Source of the DNA: an uncultured Collinsella sp.
GTDB lineage: Bacteria > Actinomycetota > Coriobacteriia > Coriobacteriales > Coriobacteriaceae
Assembly: GCA_902491395.1 (NCBI GenBank)
Contig: CABUHO010000001.1
Span: 81,233 to 145,232 of the forward strand
Length of the DNA stretch: 64,000 bases
Reading direction: 5' to 3'
Shown: piece after piece, positions 9,105-17,381 of the stretch
Layout: each line of letters begins with the position of its first letter
Numbering within the stretch: position 1 is the stretch's first letter
Translations under genes and position numbers: made by a program
The notes under the pieces: generated by a model
What the model saw: the letters and a program-made list of their open reading frames with translations, nothing else
Databases searched by the model: none
What the model was told of the DNA's origin: nothing

Positions 9105-11023
9105 AAAGCATCCTCCTCTGCAGGGGCTGCGCCCTGACCATCATCGTTAGCGCCATTCGTTTCTTGAACCTCAGAAATCTCCTGGGGGCCGGGGAGTTCC
9201 GACCCAAATGCAGTCCGCGCAATACACGACACGGCGCTAAGCGCAAACATAATTGCCAAAATCGTCAGCAATCGCCAGCCGAGTTTTCGCACGGGACGCG
9301 AATGACGGACGTCCCTAAACCCAATAGATGCGCCACTGCTCGAAACGGCCCCTCGTTTCTTTTTTCTCGAACTCGAAAAGCCCGAGGGAACAGGGGGCGC
9401 CGGTGCAGAAGTCGCCGACGCAGGAGGCGGTACGGGAGGCGCAGGGGGCGGCACGGGGCTCGAAGAAGCAGAGGCAGAACGGGGTTTCGAGGCGCGGGCG
9501 GTACCTGATCCTCCACCTCTTTTCGGTCGCGGCGATGCAGCCCCCGCGGCGGCCCCAGCGGCTGCCGAGCCCGCAGCAGCACCAGCAGCGGCACCAGCAG
9601 CGGCTGCGGCGGATGCAGCGCCGGCCCTCGCCGTCGATGCAGCGCCAGCCCCCGCCGCCGCGGCGCCTGCCGCACTCCGTGCGGTGCCAGGCGTAGGCAC
9701 GGGCACCGGCGTGGGAACCGGAACGTGCTCCGCACCGGAAGCATCAAAATAAACATCAGGCTCAGACCAAGCGTCCCCTGTTGGCTCCGGCTCGGACACC
9801 GGAGTTTTACGGGACGTTTCAAAGCGCTCCTCGGCACGCGGCATAGGCACAGTTGCCGGTTCTGCCACCGGAGCCGCAAAGTCGTTCTCGAACGGGTTGG
9901 ATTCCGTAAGAGGCACGACCACCGCATTGCCAGCAGGCATCGTTTCATCCCAGCCCGAATCCGCATCATGTTTTTCAGGCAGTTCAACCGGCTTGGGAGC
10001 TGCGACCGTTCCGTTTCGTTGACGACCCTCATACCAGCATTCAAGCTCGTACAAAAGGCCATCCACCGTTGGCCTGGCCTCCTGAGAAGGTCTGATACCG
10101 CTCATAATCGCATTGAGTAACGGCGCCTCGTATGAGCGCCGGGCAACAAGCAGTTTTGGATCCATACTCATTTTGGTGCGATAATCTGACCCTCCAAGAG
10201 AGTGGGTAAGGTCGAATGGCGTATGCCCCGCGTAAAGTTCATACAGCACGCTGCAGAGTGCATAGATATCAATCGCAGGATTGTTTCTAAGCTCTTCCAC
10301 GCCCTCCACGTCTGCCGTCAGCATCTCGGGAGGAGCGTAATCTCGCGTGGCCCCACGCATCATGCCCACACGTTGCGTAAAGGCCATGGGGATATCTTGG
10401 CATTCTGTGGTCGAATTGCCAAAATCGATCAGGCACGTATCGAAGGCGCCGGCAGCAACCTGCTGAGACAGGCTCATATCCTTGGTGCGAAACATAATGT
10501 TATTCGGGGAAATATCGCGATGCACGAGGCGACTGTTCAGGCGCTCGACACCCTGCAAGATCTCCAAGACCGAAATGCCCACTTGCGCCACGACCTCACC
10601 CTGAACACCGTCTCCTTCATGAGGCAGATCGGGTACAGCATGCGCCAGCGTGGTGCCCTCGATCCATTCCATAAGGATAAGCGGCTCACCCTTCCACGAA
10701 CCATAGCCATAGACCTGTGGAAATCCTTTTAGCCTAGATACTGCGAGCTGGTTTTTATATTCTTCGAACAGCATCTCCCTCAGCTCAGAAGACGAGCAAT
10801 CGCTGTTGGAATCGGGTGCGTTTAACCGTTTGAGGGCAAAAACCTCTTCGTAAAGGTTCACCACCTTGGCAACCGCACCAAAACCACCGTGAAGCGTGCT
10901 CCCCGGTTGAAGAAAGAGCATATTAAAACGCGATGCGAGCTCCTGCTCACGCCCGGGCTCCGCAGGAATGCTGGGCGTAAAACCATCAAGCTGCACAACC
11001 TCGAGCTGTTCCAAATTATCCAT
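9092..11023 (-). CDS. Membrane-anchored Ser/Thr protein kinase, copy 1
   Basis: 643-aa eukaryotic-type kinase. The glycine loop HGGFGAV is at about 45-51, the ATP-anchoring lysine at K65 (FALKRL), the catalytic loop HRDISPNN at 168-175 and the metal-binding DFG at 200-202, followed by a Y-APPEM segment, so the kinase looks active. After the catalytic domain comes a long Pro/Ala-rich, low-complexity linker (about 370-570) and one predicted membrane segment (LLTILAIMFALSAVSCIA near 585-602) with a short acidic tail. It overlaps the FHA gene downstream and has a GTTGCGCAAC site 56-65 bp upstream. Probably phosphorylates system components read by the FHA protein (inference). Confidence 0.93.
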   Translation of the reverse strand: MDNLEQLEVVQLDGFTPSIPAEPGREQELASRFNMLFLQPGSTLHGGFGAVAKVVNLYEEVFALKRLNAPDSNSDCSSSELREMLFEEYKNQLAVSRLKGFPQVYGYGSWKGEPLILMEWIEGTTLAHAVPDLPHEGDGVQGEVVAQVGISVLEILQGVERLNSRLVHRDISPNNIMFRTKDMSLSQQVAAGAFDTCLIDFGNSTTECQDIPMAFTQRVGMMRGATRDYAPPEMLTADVEGVEELRNNPAIDIYALCSVLYELYAGHTPFDLTHSLGGSDYRTKMSMDPKLLVARRSYEAPLLNAIMSGIRPSQEARPTVDGLLYELECWYEGRQRNGTVAAPKPVELPEKHDADSGWDETMPAGNAVVVPLTESNPFENDFAAPVAEPATVPMPRAEERFETSRKTPVSEPEPTGDAWSEPDVYFDASGAEHVPVPTPVPVPTPGTARSAAGAAAAGAGAASTARAGAASAAAAAGAAAGAAAGSAAAGAAAGAASPRPKRGGGSGTARASKPRSASASSSPVPPPAPPVPPPASATSAPAPPVPSGFSSSRKKKRGAVSSSGASIGFRDVRHSRPVRKLGWRLLTILAIMFALSAVSCIARTAFGSELPGPQEISEVQETNGANDDGQGAAPAEEDALWQR

Positions 11024-11078
11024 GGCTCCCCCATTGCAATCGTCTGAGCAAAAGTATCACGCAGGCATGCCTGAATAT

Positions 11079-11088
11079 GTTGCGCAAC
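11079..11088. promoter_or_regulatory. GTTGCGCAAC palindromic site 4
   Basis: Perfect palindrome between the divergent kinase (56-65 bp upstream of its start) and the 11167 gene (79-88 bp upstream of its start). It could serve both directions. Confidence 0.78.
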
Positions 11089-11166
11089 AGGCACGAAAAG
11101 GGCTGTCGGATAATTTGCACTGAGAGTACGCCTGCCCTATGCAGGCAAATTGTGAGAGGAGGCCAC

Positions 11167-11592
11167 ATGACCGCATCAGATATCACTGTCGAACAACTAC
11201 AGAAACGATGCGCGCCCGGATACCCCATGGGGCCCATAGTGGTGTCCGGAGCTCAGCGCTTTGCAGACACGACATGGTCCGATTTTGCATTTCGGGCCGC
11301 AAAGCAAGAGGAGTTGCGCATAACCGTGCGTACGGGACTCGAGGCAATCCAGGGAGGTGTCTTTTTTGGAAAGCGCCTGCGAGCCTTAGAACTAAATCTG
11401 CTTCGTCCCGAAGGACCGGCACGCATCTACATAACGGTAGAAGCATGCTCTAGCAACGCAAAGCTCATGGCGTGGCGCTGTGATCTCTCCGGAAACAATG
11501 CGACGACCAACAAACAAGTCGAAAGTCTTATGAAGGCCATCGGCAACATTGCAACCGAAAGCACAGCAATGGGAGCGACGACACTCCCCTAG
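11167..11592 (+). CDS. Small protein of unknown function
   Basis: 141 aa from the ATG at 11167, which has GAGAGGAGG at a proper distance; an in-frame ATG at 11077 would put the start inside the shared GTTGCGCAAC region and is rejected. The sequence is mixed alpha/beta with no membrane segment, no cysteine cluster and no family I recognise. It is transcribed divergently from the kinase, possibly under the same operator, and is followed by a terminator. Its placement inside the system suggests a linked role, but nothing more can be said. Confidence 0.75.
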   Translation: MTASDITVEQLQKRCAPGYPMGPIVVSGAQRFADTTWSDFAFRAAKQEELRITVRTGLEAIQGGVFFGKRLRALELNLLRPEGPARIYITVEACSSNAKLMAWRCDLSGNNATTNKQVESLMKAIGNIATESTAMGATTLP

Positions 11593-11603
11593 CATAATAT
11601 GTA

Positions 11604-11632
11604 AATGGGGCGGCTTTGACCGCCCCATTCTT
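11604..11632 (+). terminator. Terminator of 11167 gene
   Basis: Ten-base-pair stem AATGGGGCGG / CCGCCCCATT followed by a T-rich stretch. Confidence 0.8.
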
Positions 11633-11656
11633 ATAACAAGATGAACCTCTGGCCCT

Positions 11657-11703
11657 AACAACAAATCCGCCCTCATTTCCTTAAGCAAGAAATGAGGGCG
11701 GAT
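11657..11703 (-). terminator. Terminator of the 13-gene operon
   Basis: Perfect 15-bp stem (arms 11665-11679 and 11689-11703) followed on the minus strand by TTTGTTGTT, downstream of the last minus-strand gene (stop at 11782). Confidence 0.85.
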
Positions 11704-11781
11704 GATATAGCTTGCATGCTTACAGTTGATCAACACAAGAATTGGCGAGTCGATTTACGACCTGGAACCCTCCAAGTTAGC

Positions 11782-12615
11782 TTAGCCATTCATTTGGTGG
11801 TCGTTCAAAGAAGCAAAGGCAAAGATAACCCCGTTCGTTGCAGTTGAAATAAACTCGCTAAAAGTGTCGTGAAGGGCAGCAAACCCGGCAAGTCTCTCAT
11901 TCTCGTCGTTGGACAAGATGACACCGGCATCGGCCTTGGCCTGCAGCTCGTAAGCATCGCCAACCATATACAGGTAATAAACGGCGCCATCTCTCACGTT
12001 TTCTTGTACGAGCGTGAAATACATCATTTTTTCCAAGCGCCTCCCCACCTCAGCAGAATAGATACGAACCACCTGTCGATAATCTGCGGGCAGCATGTCT
12101 ACATTAACAATGAGCTTATGCTTAAAAAACTGTTCAGATAGGCCTTTGATTACTCCAGCAACCTTTTGAATAGCCATCTCATTGCCATGAAGTAGGAAAT
12201 GAGAATTAACCTCTTCAGTTCCAAAAACAGGATCGGCATGTGTAACCTTTTGGTAAGCCGCAGCTCCTTCGAGCAAGGACATCTGGTTGCAGCCCGTATC
12301 CAAAAACGCTTGCAATGTATCAGTCGGCATAAGATGCGGAGGTTCGACCGGAACGGCCTGATGCTCCGGCGCAACGCCCATCACCGGTTCTCCGCACTTG
12401 GGGCAGAACTTGGTACCCGGCTCGAGGGAGGCGCCGCATGCGCCGCAGAACTTTGGCTCCTCGGAGGCAGCCTGCTTTTGAGCAGGGGCAGTCTCCTTTG
12501 CGGGTACGGGTTTTTGAGCAGTATTTTCCTTAGTGGAAGGCGCAGTGTCCTGCTCTTCGTCTACGCCGTTGTATCCGTCTTTAAATGCTTGAACAAAAGA
12601 ACCAAACAGTCCCAT
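11782..12615 (-). CDS. Zinc-ribbon protein with MGLF N-terminus
   Basis: 277 aa when started at the ATG at 12615, which has AAAGGAGA upstream; the frame runs further 5' but without a ribosome binding site. The order is MGLFGSFVQAFKDG, an Ala/Pro/Lys-rich linker, a zinc ribbon (C57, C60, C71, C74; FCGACG and FCPKCG), then an unrecognised domain of about 190 residues. The architecture parallels the 647-aa protein at 6076. It is the last gene of the long minus-strand operon. No catalytic motif is visible. Confidence 0.82.
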   Translation of the reverse strand: MGLFGSFVQAFKDGYNGVDEEQDTAPSTKENTAQKPVPAKETAPAQKQAASEEPKFCGACGASLEPGTKFCPKCGEPVMGVAPEHQAVPVEPPHLMPTDTLQAFLDTGCNQMSLLEGAAAYQKVTHADPVFGTEEVNSHFLLHGNEMAIQKVAGVIKGLSEQFFKHKLIVNVDMLPADYRQVVRIYSAEVGRRLEKMMYFTLVQENVRDGAVYYLYMVGDAYELQAKADAGVILSNDENERLAGFAALHDTFSEFISTATNGVIFAFASLNDHQMNG

Positions 12616-12674
12616 GGTGTTCTCCTTTTTTAGATTAGTAGTTGTATACAAGGGAACTAAATCCCATCGTTCCC

Positions 12675-12953
12675 CTACGAGCGCTTATGGAAAAACAGTT
12701 TGTAACAAATAAACGCTGCCACCAGGGCAAACAGAAAGCCTTCCCAGTTGCCTCGGATGAGCGCCGTAAGGCCGATGAGCAGCATTGCCAAAGCCCCCAC
12801 GACGCCAATGAGCACCCAGTTGGCGGCAAAGTAAACAGAAGGCCCACGCCTCCTGTGCTCAGAAAAGGACATCTTGCTCGGCGAGTACGCGCCATGTCCA
12901 CCCTTTTGCCTTCTCGAATCATATTGAGGACGCCAAGAACCGCTTCCAGCCAT
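12675..12953 (-). CDS. Small two-TM membrane protein
   Basis: 92 aa. A basic, polar N-terminus of about 40 residues is followed by two hydrophobic segments (about 42-65 and 70-86) and the basic ending FFHKRS, so both ends are probably cytoplasmic. Preceded by a GAAGAAGGT ribosome binding site. It lies within the operon, between two soluble MGLF-type proteins. Function unknown. Confidence 0.75.
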   Translation of the reverse strand: MAGSGSWRPQYDSRRQKGGHGAYSPSKMSFSEHRRRGPSVYFAANWVLIGVVGALAMLLIGLTALIRGNWEGFLFALVAAFICYKLFFHKRS

Positions 12954-12998
12954 TCTTCTTACCTTCTTCCTATCAGAACGAGCAACCCGCCGTCCTCG

Positions 12999-13400
12999 TT
13001 ACATCCAATGACTCATTACGTAGTTCTCAAAGCGCTGGCCGTCAGCCGGAACCAAGCGAATGCGAACAAGCTTTCTGGTGCCCATAATCTTGAGCGTATA
13101 GCAACGCTTCCCAAACTCGGTCCAACGCTCAAAATCTCGAACGTGGCTACCCACGCGGATGATGCGCTCGACCTCTTGAGCCGGGCCAACCAACGCAGAA
13201 ATAGGATCTTCCATGGCACGCTTAATCTGCTCGGTGCGCGGCTCCCTAGTGCGGAGCTTAATGTAGTTGGAATAAAGACCCATATGGCAAATCATGCCAT
13301 CGACATCGGCGCCGATAAACGACTCATCGGCATCGGAATAGCCTGCCGCCTTACCGTAAGCGCCCTGCGCCAGCCCAGAAACCTTATTAAACAACCCCAT
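12999..13400 (-). CDS. Small MGLF-type protein, unknown function
   Basis: 133 aa from the ATG at 13400; GTG at 13409 and ATG at 13406 are alternative in-frame starts. The 13400 start is preferred because it gives MGLFNKVSGLAQG, matching the N-terminus of three neighbours. The body is a compact alpha/beta region with several Arg and His residues and no zinc ribbon. It follows the GAP1-like gene by about 30 bp, and a GTTGCGCAAC site lies 90-99 bp upstream (81-90 bp from the GTG), inside the GAP1 coding region. Function unknown. Confidence 0.75.
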   Translation of the reverse strand: MGLFNKVSGLAQGAYGKAAGYSDADESFIGADVDGMICHMGLYSNYIKLRTREPRTEQIKRAMEDPISALVGPAQEVERIIRVGSHVRDFERWTEFGKRCYTLKIMGTRKLVRIRLVPADGQRFENYVMSHWM

Positions 13401-13427
13401 GGTCATCACCCGTCTGCTTAAACTTAC

Positions 13428-16070
13428 CTACTTTCTAAAGAACGGCAACCCGCCCTTTTTGACATTGTCAGCGAGAATCGCGTCAATCTGTTGCGCAACA
13501 TCGGCAGGAGCCGTAATTCCCAGTGCCTCGAGCGCGCGGGGCCCGCAGTAACGGGCGCATTCGTGCTTAAGGGCGCCCTGGTTCTCGAGCTTAACTTTGG
13601 AAAGAACCTTGCCCATAGCGGCGTGCATGTCTTCGCGATTCACTCCGTAAACCGCTAGATACGAAAGAACCAGCGCCAAACGATCAAACGATCCCTGCCT
13701 GCCGCGCGAATACTTTAAAGCAAGCTGAGCGCAGGCTTCGAAGACAGGCAGCCAACAGGTGTCCGACATTGCAGCCATGGCAAAGGCAAAATCGCCAAGG
13801 TCTTTGCAACACCCCAAAACACCCTGGGCGAAAGCGTCGCAGATCCTATCTCGATCACGGCCCTCAACGTCGGAAAAATCGACAGCCCCACGGTAGCTTT
13901 TTAGGATATCCGGGATTCCCTGATATGCCCTGAAATCCGCACTCGCCTGAGAAGCCCTCCCCAACTCCGCAAGTGTCAGTGCGAGCATGCCCTGGCGGCC
14001 AAGCACCGCCGCGTTCGCAGCCCGGGAATAGCCATAAAGAGCGCGCAACGTCCTAAGGTCTTCTTTTGACAGATTCAAAGGATCGATTCCATCCGTAAGG
14101 CCTTGCGAAGCAGTGCTCATCGTTTTTACCATGGGCGGGCAGCACACCAACTTGTTACTAGGAGCCGCCTTAGCTAGGGATTCAACAAGCTCGCGAAGTA
14201 TCGAGGTTGCCTTATCGCTGTGGCAACTTAGCAGGAAAGCAACATATAGGGACGTAGTGTCGGTATAACCTATGGCAAGCGCCTTATGAGTAGGGAATCC
14301 TTCCCTACAGCAGATTTTATACAGATCCGACGCAGCCTCTACGCTCTCGACGTGGCCCAAGCCAAACGAGAACATGGTTCCCATGTCTTGCTCGCGTCCA
14401 TGGTCGCTCAGCCATACAAGACCACGCGGAAGTTCTCCAACCTTGGCATACGGAGCGCGAGCAGCGATGACCCCCCAAATGCCATTAATCTCCTTCGGGG
14501 CAACAACGCACACCGCCGTCACCGCCGCCTCGACGGCAGATTCGTAAACATCGAGCGAATGGGTGAACCCGTTGACATAGGCAATCACAGCCGTCGATAG
14601 CTTCACGCGATCAAGAGCAAAGGCCGCTTGCAGGGCCCCAGCGGCAAAGCGTCCAAGCTCGCCGTCGGGACCAGCTTCCTCCAGCGTACACTTGCGAGCC
14701 GCAGCAGATTTAGAGAACAGATCCAGCAAATCGATAATCTTCTGAACGTCCGATACCTCGCCCGGCGCAAACAGCCACGAAGAATCGCCGCCGCGCTGAA
14801 GAATTGCCAAAAGGTCGAGACCGGCACGCGAACAAGATTCGCATAGCGAGCTCAACTGTTTGGGGAAGTCCTGCGGCGTCACCGAGGCATCGGAAAGCAG
14901 ACGCGATACCGTAGCGGCCGCGACGGCGCACACGCCCTCGCGCCTCTCGGCATCCATTCCGCCTACACGCCGCAGCAGATAGCTCAAAACAGGGATGAGC
15001 ACGCCAAGACCCATATCCGCCAGCGTATCGAGCGAATCTACGAGCTGATTGGTAAGTTGCGCGTTTGTTGCCTCGTCGGACGAAGCCTCTGCAAAGGAGA
15101 GTGCACGTAGAAGCCTGCCCGCGTCCGCATCCGGCTCGCTCTTTCCAAGCAATGCCCACAAATCATGGGCATCGTCCAGTGCGCCCAACATGAATTTAGC
15201 CGTCGTGTGCTCCTGGACAAAACTGCAGAAATCCGCGAGGCGCTTGGGGTTCAGCGAATAGGAAAGCTCGACAAATCCCAGATATCCGTCAACACCTGCG
15301 TAGGACCCATTGCTATCCGGGTTATGCGGATCAAAGACGATCCAACCACTTGTCACGTAATCCGGAGCCGCCGCGATGGCCTCGGCAGAAGCGTTGATGA
15401 TATCGCCCGATGCCTCGGTTGCATCATCGGCACCCAGCACAAAGGAAATTTGGCGTGACAAACGCAGCGGCAAGGCATAAGAAATGGCTCCGATAATCTG
15501 AGCCGCCTCCTCCGCCGTGGCAACGACAACAAGCTGTTTGCCGCCCATCTTTGCTGCAAAGAGCTTTGCCAGCAGCTCCCCCATGGAGTCCGCCATGTCC
15601 TCGTCCTCGAGCCATTCGCAGGCTTCATCAAAAGTGACTTTGCCAGCGGGGGCCAAATCTACGCGCGGCAGATAGTCGGGCTTCTCCGCGCTCTGAACTT
15701 CGGGCCCCATCTGCGAACGCAGCACAGACGAACCTATGAGCTCAATGGGTGCAAACGACATATCAGCCCAGGGAACAAGAAACGACTGGCGCAACATATT
15801 GCCCGAACGCCCCTGCGGCCCCATGTAGTCGTGAGGCAGCCGGGTGTTGTTGCAGTATAGACAGTAGTCCCCATCGAGCGGATGATAGCCAAAGATAGAG
15901 AAGCCCAAATCGTGCGGAACAGGGTCGACAAACAGGGCATTGTAGCCCTGAGACGCGCCAGCAGCGGGGATGGACGGGAGCTTCTCGTCGTATGAGAAGA
16001 CCTGGAAGCCATCGGAGGTCCCCTCTATGCCGCGGCGACACGAGGTATAGATAATCTGGTGAGCAGCCAT
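13428..16070 (-). CDS. GAP1-like GTPase-associated protein
   Basis: 880 aa. The N-terminus, IIYTSCRRGIEGTSDGFQV at residues 6-24, matches the opening of the GTPase-associated protein 1 (GAP1) N-terminal domain; this is from memory of the family, not a search. The rest is a largely helical protein of the right size for the three-part GAP1 architecture, with no membrane segment. In known genomes GAP1 genes sit next to double-GTPase genes, and here the GTPase gene ends 3 bp before this start. The GTPase stop codon lies within the GAP1 ribosome binding site region (AAGGAGTAG), which indicates tight coupling. Likely a regulator or scaffold of that GTPase. Confidence 0.78.
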   Translation of the reverse strand: MAAHQIIYTSCRRGIEGTSDGFQVFSYDEKLPSIPAAGASQGYNALFVDPVPHDLGFSIFGYHPLDGDYCLYCNNTRLPHDYMGPQGRSGNMLRQSFLVPWADMSFAPIELIGSSVLRSQMGPEVQSAEKPDYLPRVDLAPAGKVTFDEACEWLEDEDMADSMGELLAKLFAAKMGGKQLVVVATAEEAAQIIGAISYALPLRLSRQISFVLGADDATEASGDIINASAEAIAAAPDYVTSGWIVFDPHNPDSNGSYAGVDGYLGFVELSYSLNPKRLADFCSFVQEHTTAKFMLGALDDAHDLWALLGKSEPDADAGRLLRALSFAEASSDEATNAQLTNQLVDSLDTLADMGLGVLIPVLSYLLRRVGGMDAERREGVCAVAAATVSRLLSDASVTPQDFPKQLSSLCESCSRAGLDLLAILQRGGDSSWLFAPGEVSDVQKIIDLLDLFSKSAAARKCTLEEAGPDGELGRFAAGALQAAFALDRVKLSTAVIAYVNGFTHSLDVYESAVEAAVTAVCVVAPKEINGIWGVIAARAPYAKVGELPRGLVWLSDHGREQDMGTMFSFGLGHVESVEAASDLYKICCREGFPTHKALAIGYTDTTSLYVAFLLSCHSDKATSILRELVESLAKAAPSNKLVCCPPMVKTMSTASQGLTDGIDPLNLSKEDLRTLRALYGYSRAANAAVLGRQGMLALTLAELGRASQASADFRAYQGIPDILKSYRGAVDFSDVEGRDRDRICDAFAQGVLGCCKDLGDFAFAMAAMSDTCWLPVFEACAQLALKYSRGRQGSFDRLALVLSYLAVYGVNREDMHAAMGKVLSKVKLENQGALKHECARYCGPRALEALGITAPADVAQQIDAILADNVKKGGLPFFRK
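13490..13499. promoter_or_regulatory. GTTGCGCAAC palindromic site 5 (intragenic)
   Basis: Perfect palindrome inside the 3' end of the GAP1-like gene, where it encodes part of D-V-A-Q-Q-I. It lies 81-90 bp upstream of the 12999 gene's GTG start, the same spacing as the other sites, so it may mark an internal promoter. Confidence 0.5.
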
Positions 16071-16073
16071 GTT

Positions 16074-17369
16074 CTACTCCTTGGTAATAAGGTGATTCTT
16101 GGCCATAATCCACAGCAGGGGATCCTCCACGCGCAGCGGACGAGGGCGCTTAACCGAGCCACTCTCGTCCGGAGCATTATGCAGGCCCAGGGCGGACACG
16201 CCAAAGAAAGCAACATCGCGGAAATTACTCTGAACACTCGAGACGATGGCGCCCTCATCCCAGTTTTCGAGCAGCGCACGCAGCTCGGCATCGACGGCCT
16301 GCTGATCCGCCTCGACAAAAGCACCGTGCTTAGCGTGTGGGCTCGGCTGTTGAACGGTAACCGCCGCGCCACAAATGGGCGTCAGCTGGTCAAACTTGGA
16401 GAAAGCGATGGCCACGGGCACGTCGATGGCATCCCCCTCGCGGATGCCGCGCGCCGTGCGGATAAGCGTCGTGATAGCACTGAGCACACCTTCGAAACCC
16501 GTCGTGCCCTGAACACCGCGGAGGCTGCTCGTAAGGTCCGTCTCGCCCGCTGCCTCGAGCTGCTCCCGAATGCCCGCAATCTGGAGCGGGTCGACAAGGA
16601 AGATGATGCCACGCGCATGCTGCAGGTAACGGTTGACCGTAGCAACGGCCTGCGGGTCTTCCAGGTCTTCGCCGGCGGCGTCGAAGAACGAAAGCGTAAA
16701 TGCCTTTTTGCGGCCACGAGACGCCTCGGTATAGTTCCACGTGTAGATGAGCGGCATCTTGTCCTTGCGGTCGCCACCGCCCAGCGCGCGTGACGTTGCC
16801 TCGAGCGTATGCTGCTCCTCGAACAGTGGCTTGTACTTGGTCTCTTGGTACAGCTCACGGCAGTTATAAAGACCGTCCATGGTAAGGAACGGGTTTACGC
16901 CGGCATCCATGACATGCCCAACGCGGCGCGTGAGCTGGTCGATAAGAACGGTAATGTAATGGCTCTTGCCCGAGCCGCGCGTGCCCACGATAGCGATGAT
17001 CTCGTTGTTGCCATCAATCGAAGACTGCGGCAGCGGACTGTGACACGAAGGACAAATGGGCACGGGCGTGTTGGAGTGGCACACGTCGCAGCACACGGAG
17101 CCACCGCCAAAGTGGCCCTGTTTTTGGGGCTTAAAGACATGTCCCACGGGCCTAGGACGAGGCCAGCCACGAAACGTCGAGTACTTCTCGTCCACCTCGG
17201 CCGCAGACCCCGAAGGGCCGGCGTCGCACTGGCGATTTGTGCAGCGATACTCTATGGCATCGGCCCCAAACTGCTCAAAGCAAAATGGGCACACAATGCC
17301 GTTCGACGAGAAGGACGGCATGCCAGAAGGCGTAGCAGCCGATCCGAATAAAGACGAAAAGAAACCCAT
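16074..17369 (-). CDS. Zinc-finger GTPase (double-GTPase-like), copy 1
   Basis: 431 aa beginning MGFFSSLFGS. The N-terminal 115 residues contain several Cys pairs (C27/C30, C43/C48, C94/C97, C106/C109), probably two zinc ribbons. A P-loop GTPase domain follows: Walker A GTRGSGKS at 129-136, a DxxG-type FFDAAGED near 235 and AFSKFD near 330 in the position of the NKxD guanine-specificity motif. The family resembles the TRAFAC-type 'double GTPase' partners of GAP1. The gene is coupled to gap1 (3-bp gap) and follows the FN3 gene by 12 bp. A second GTPase with a similar layout is at 25142. Confidence 0.85.
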   Translation of the reverse strand: MGFFSSLFGSAATPSGMPSFSSNGIVCPFCFEQFGADAIEYRCTNRQCDAGPSGSAAEVDEKYSTFRGWPRPRPVGHVFKPQKQGHFGGGSVCCDVCHSNTPVPICPSCHSPLPQSSIDGNNEIIAIVGTRGSGKSHYITVLIDQLTRRVGHVMDAGVNPFLTMDGLYNCRELYQETKYKPLFEEQHTLEATSRALGGGDRKDKMPLIYTWNYTEASRGRKKAFTLSFFDAAGEDLEDPQAVATVNRYLQHARGIIFLVDPLQIAGIREQLEAAGETDLTSSLRGVQGTTGFEGVLSAITTLIRTARGIREGDAIDVPVAIAFSKFDQLTPICGAAVTVQQPSPHAKHGAFVEADQQAVDAELRALLENWDEGAIVSSVQSNFRDVAFFGVSALGLHNAPDESGSVKRPRPLRVEDPLLWIMAKNHLITKE

Positions 17370-17381
17370 GATGAAAACCCT

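Noticed and set aside
11077..11166. N-terminal extension of the 11167 gene
   Set aside because: It would start inside the shared operator region without a ribosome binding site; the ATG at 11167 has a strong one.
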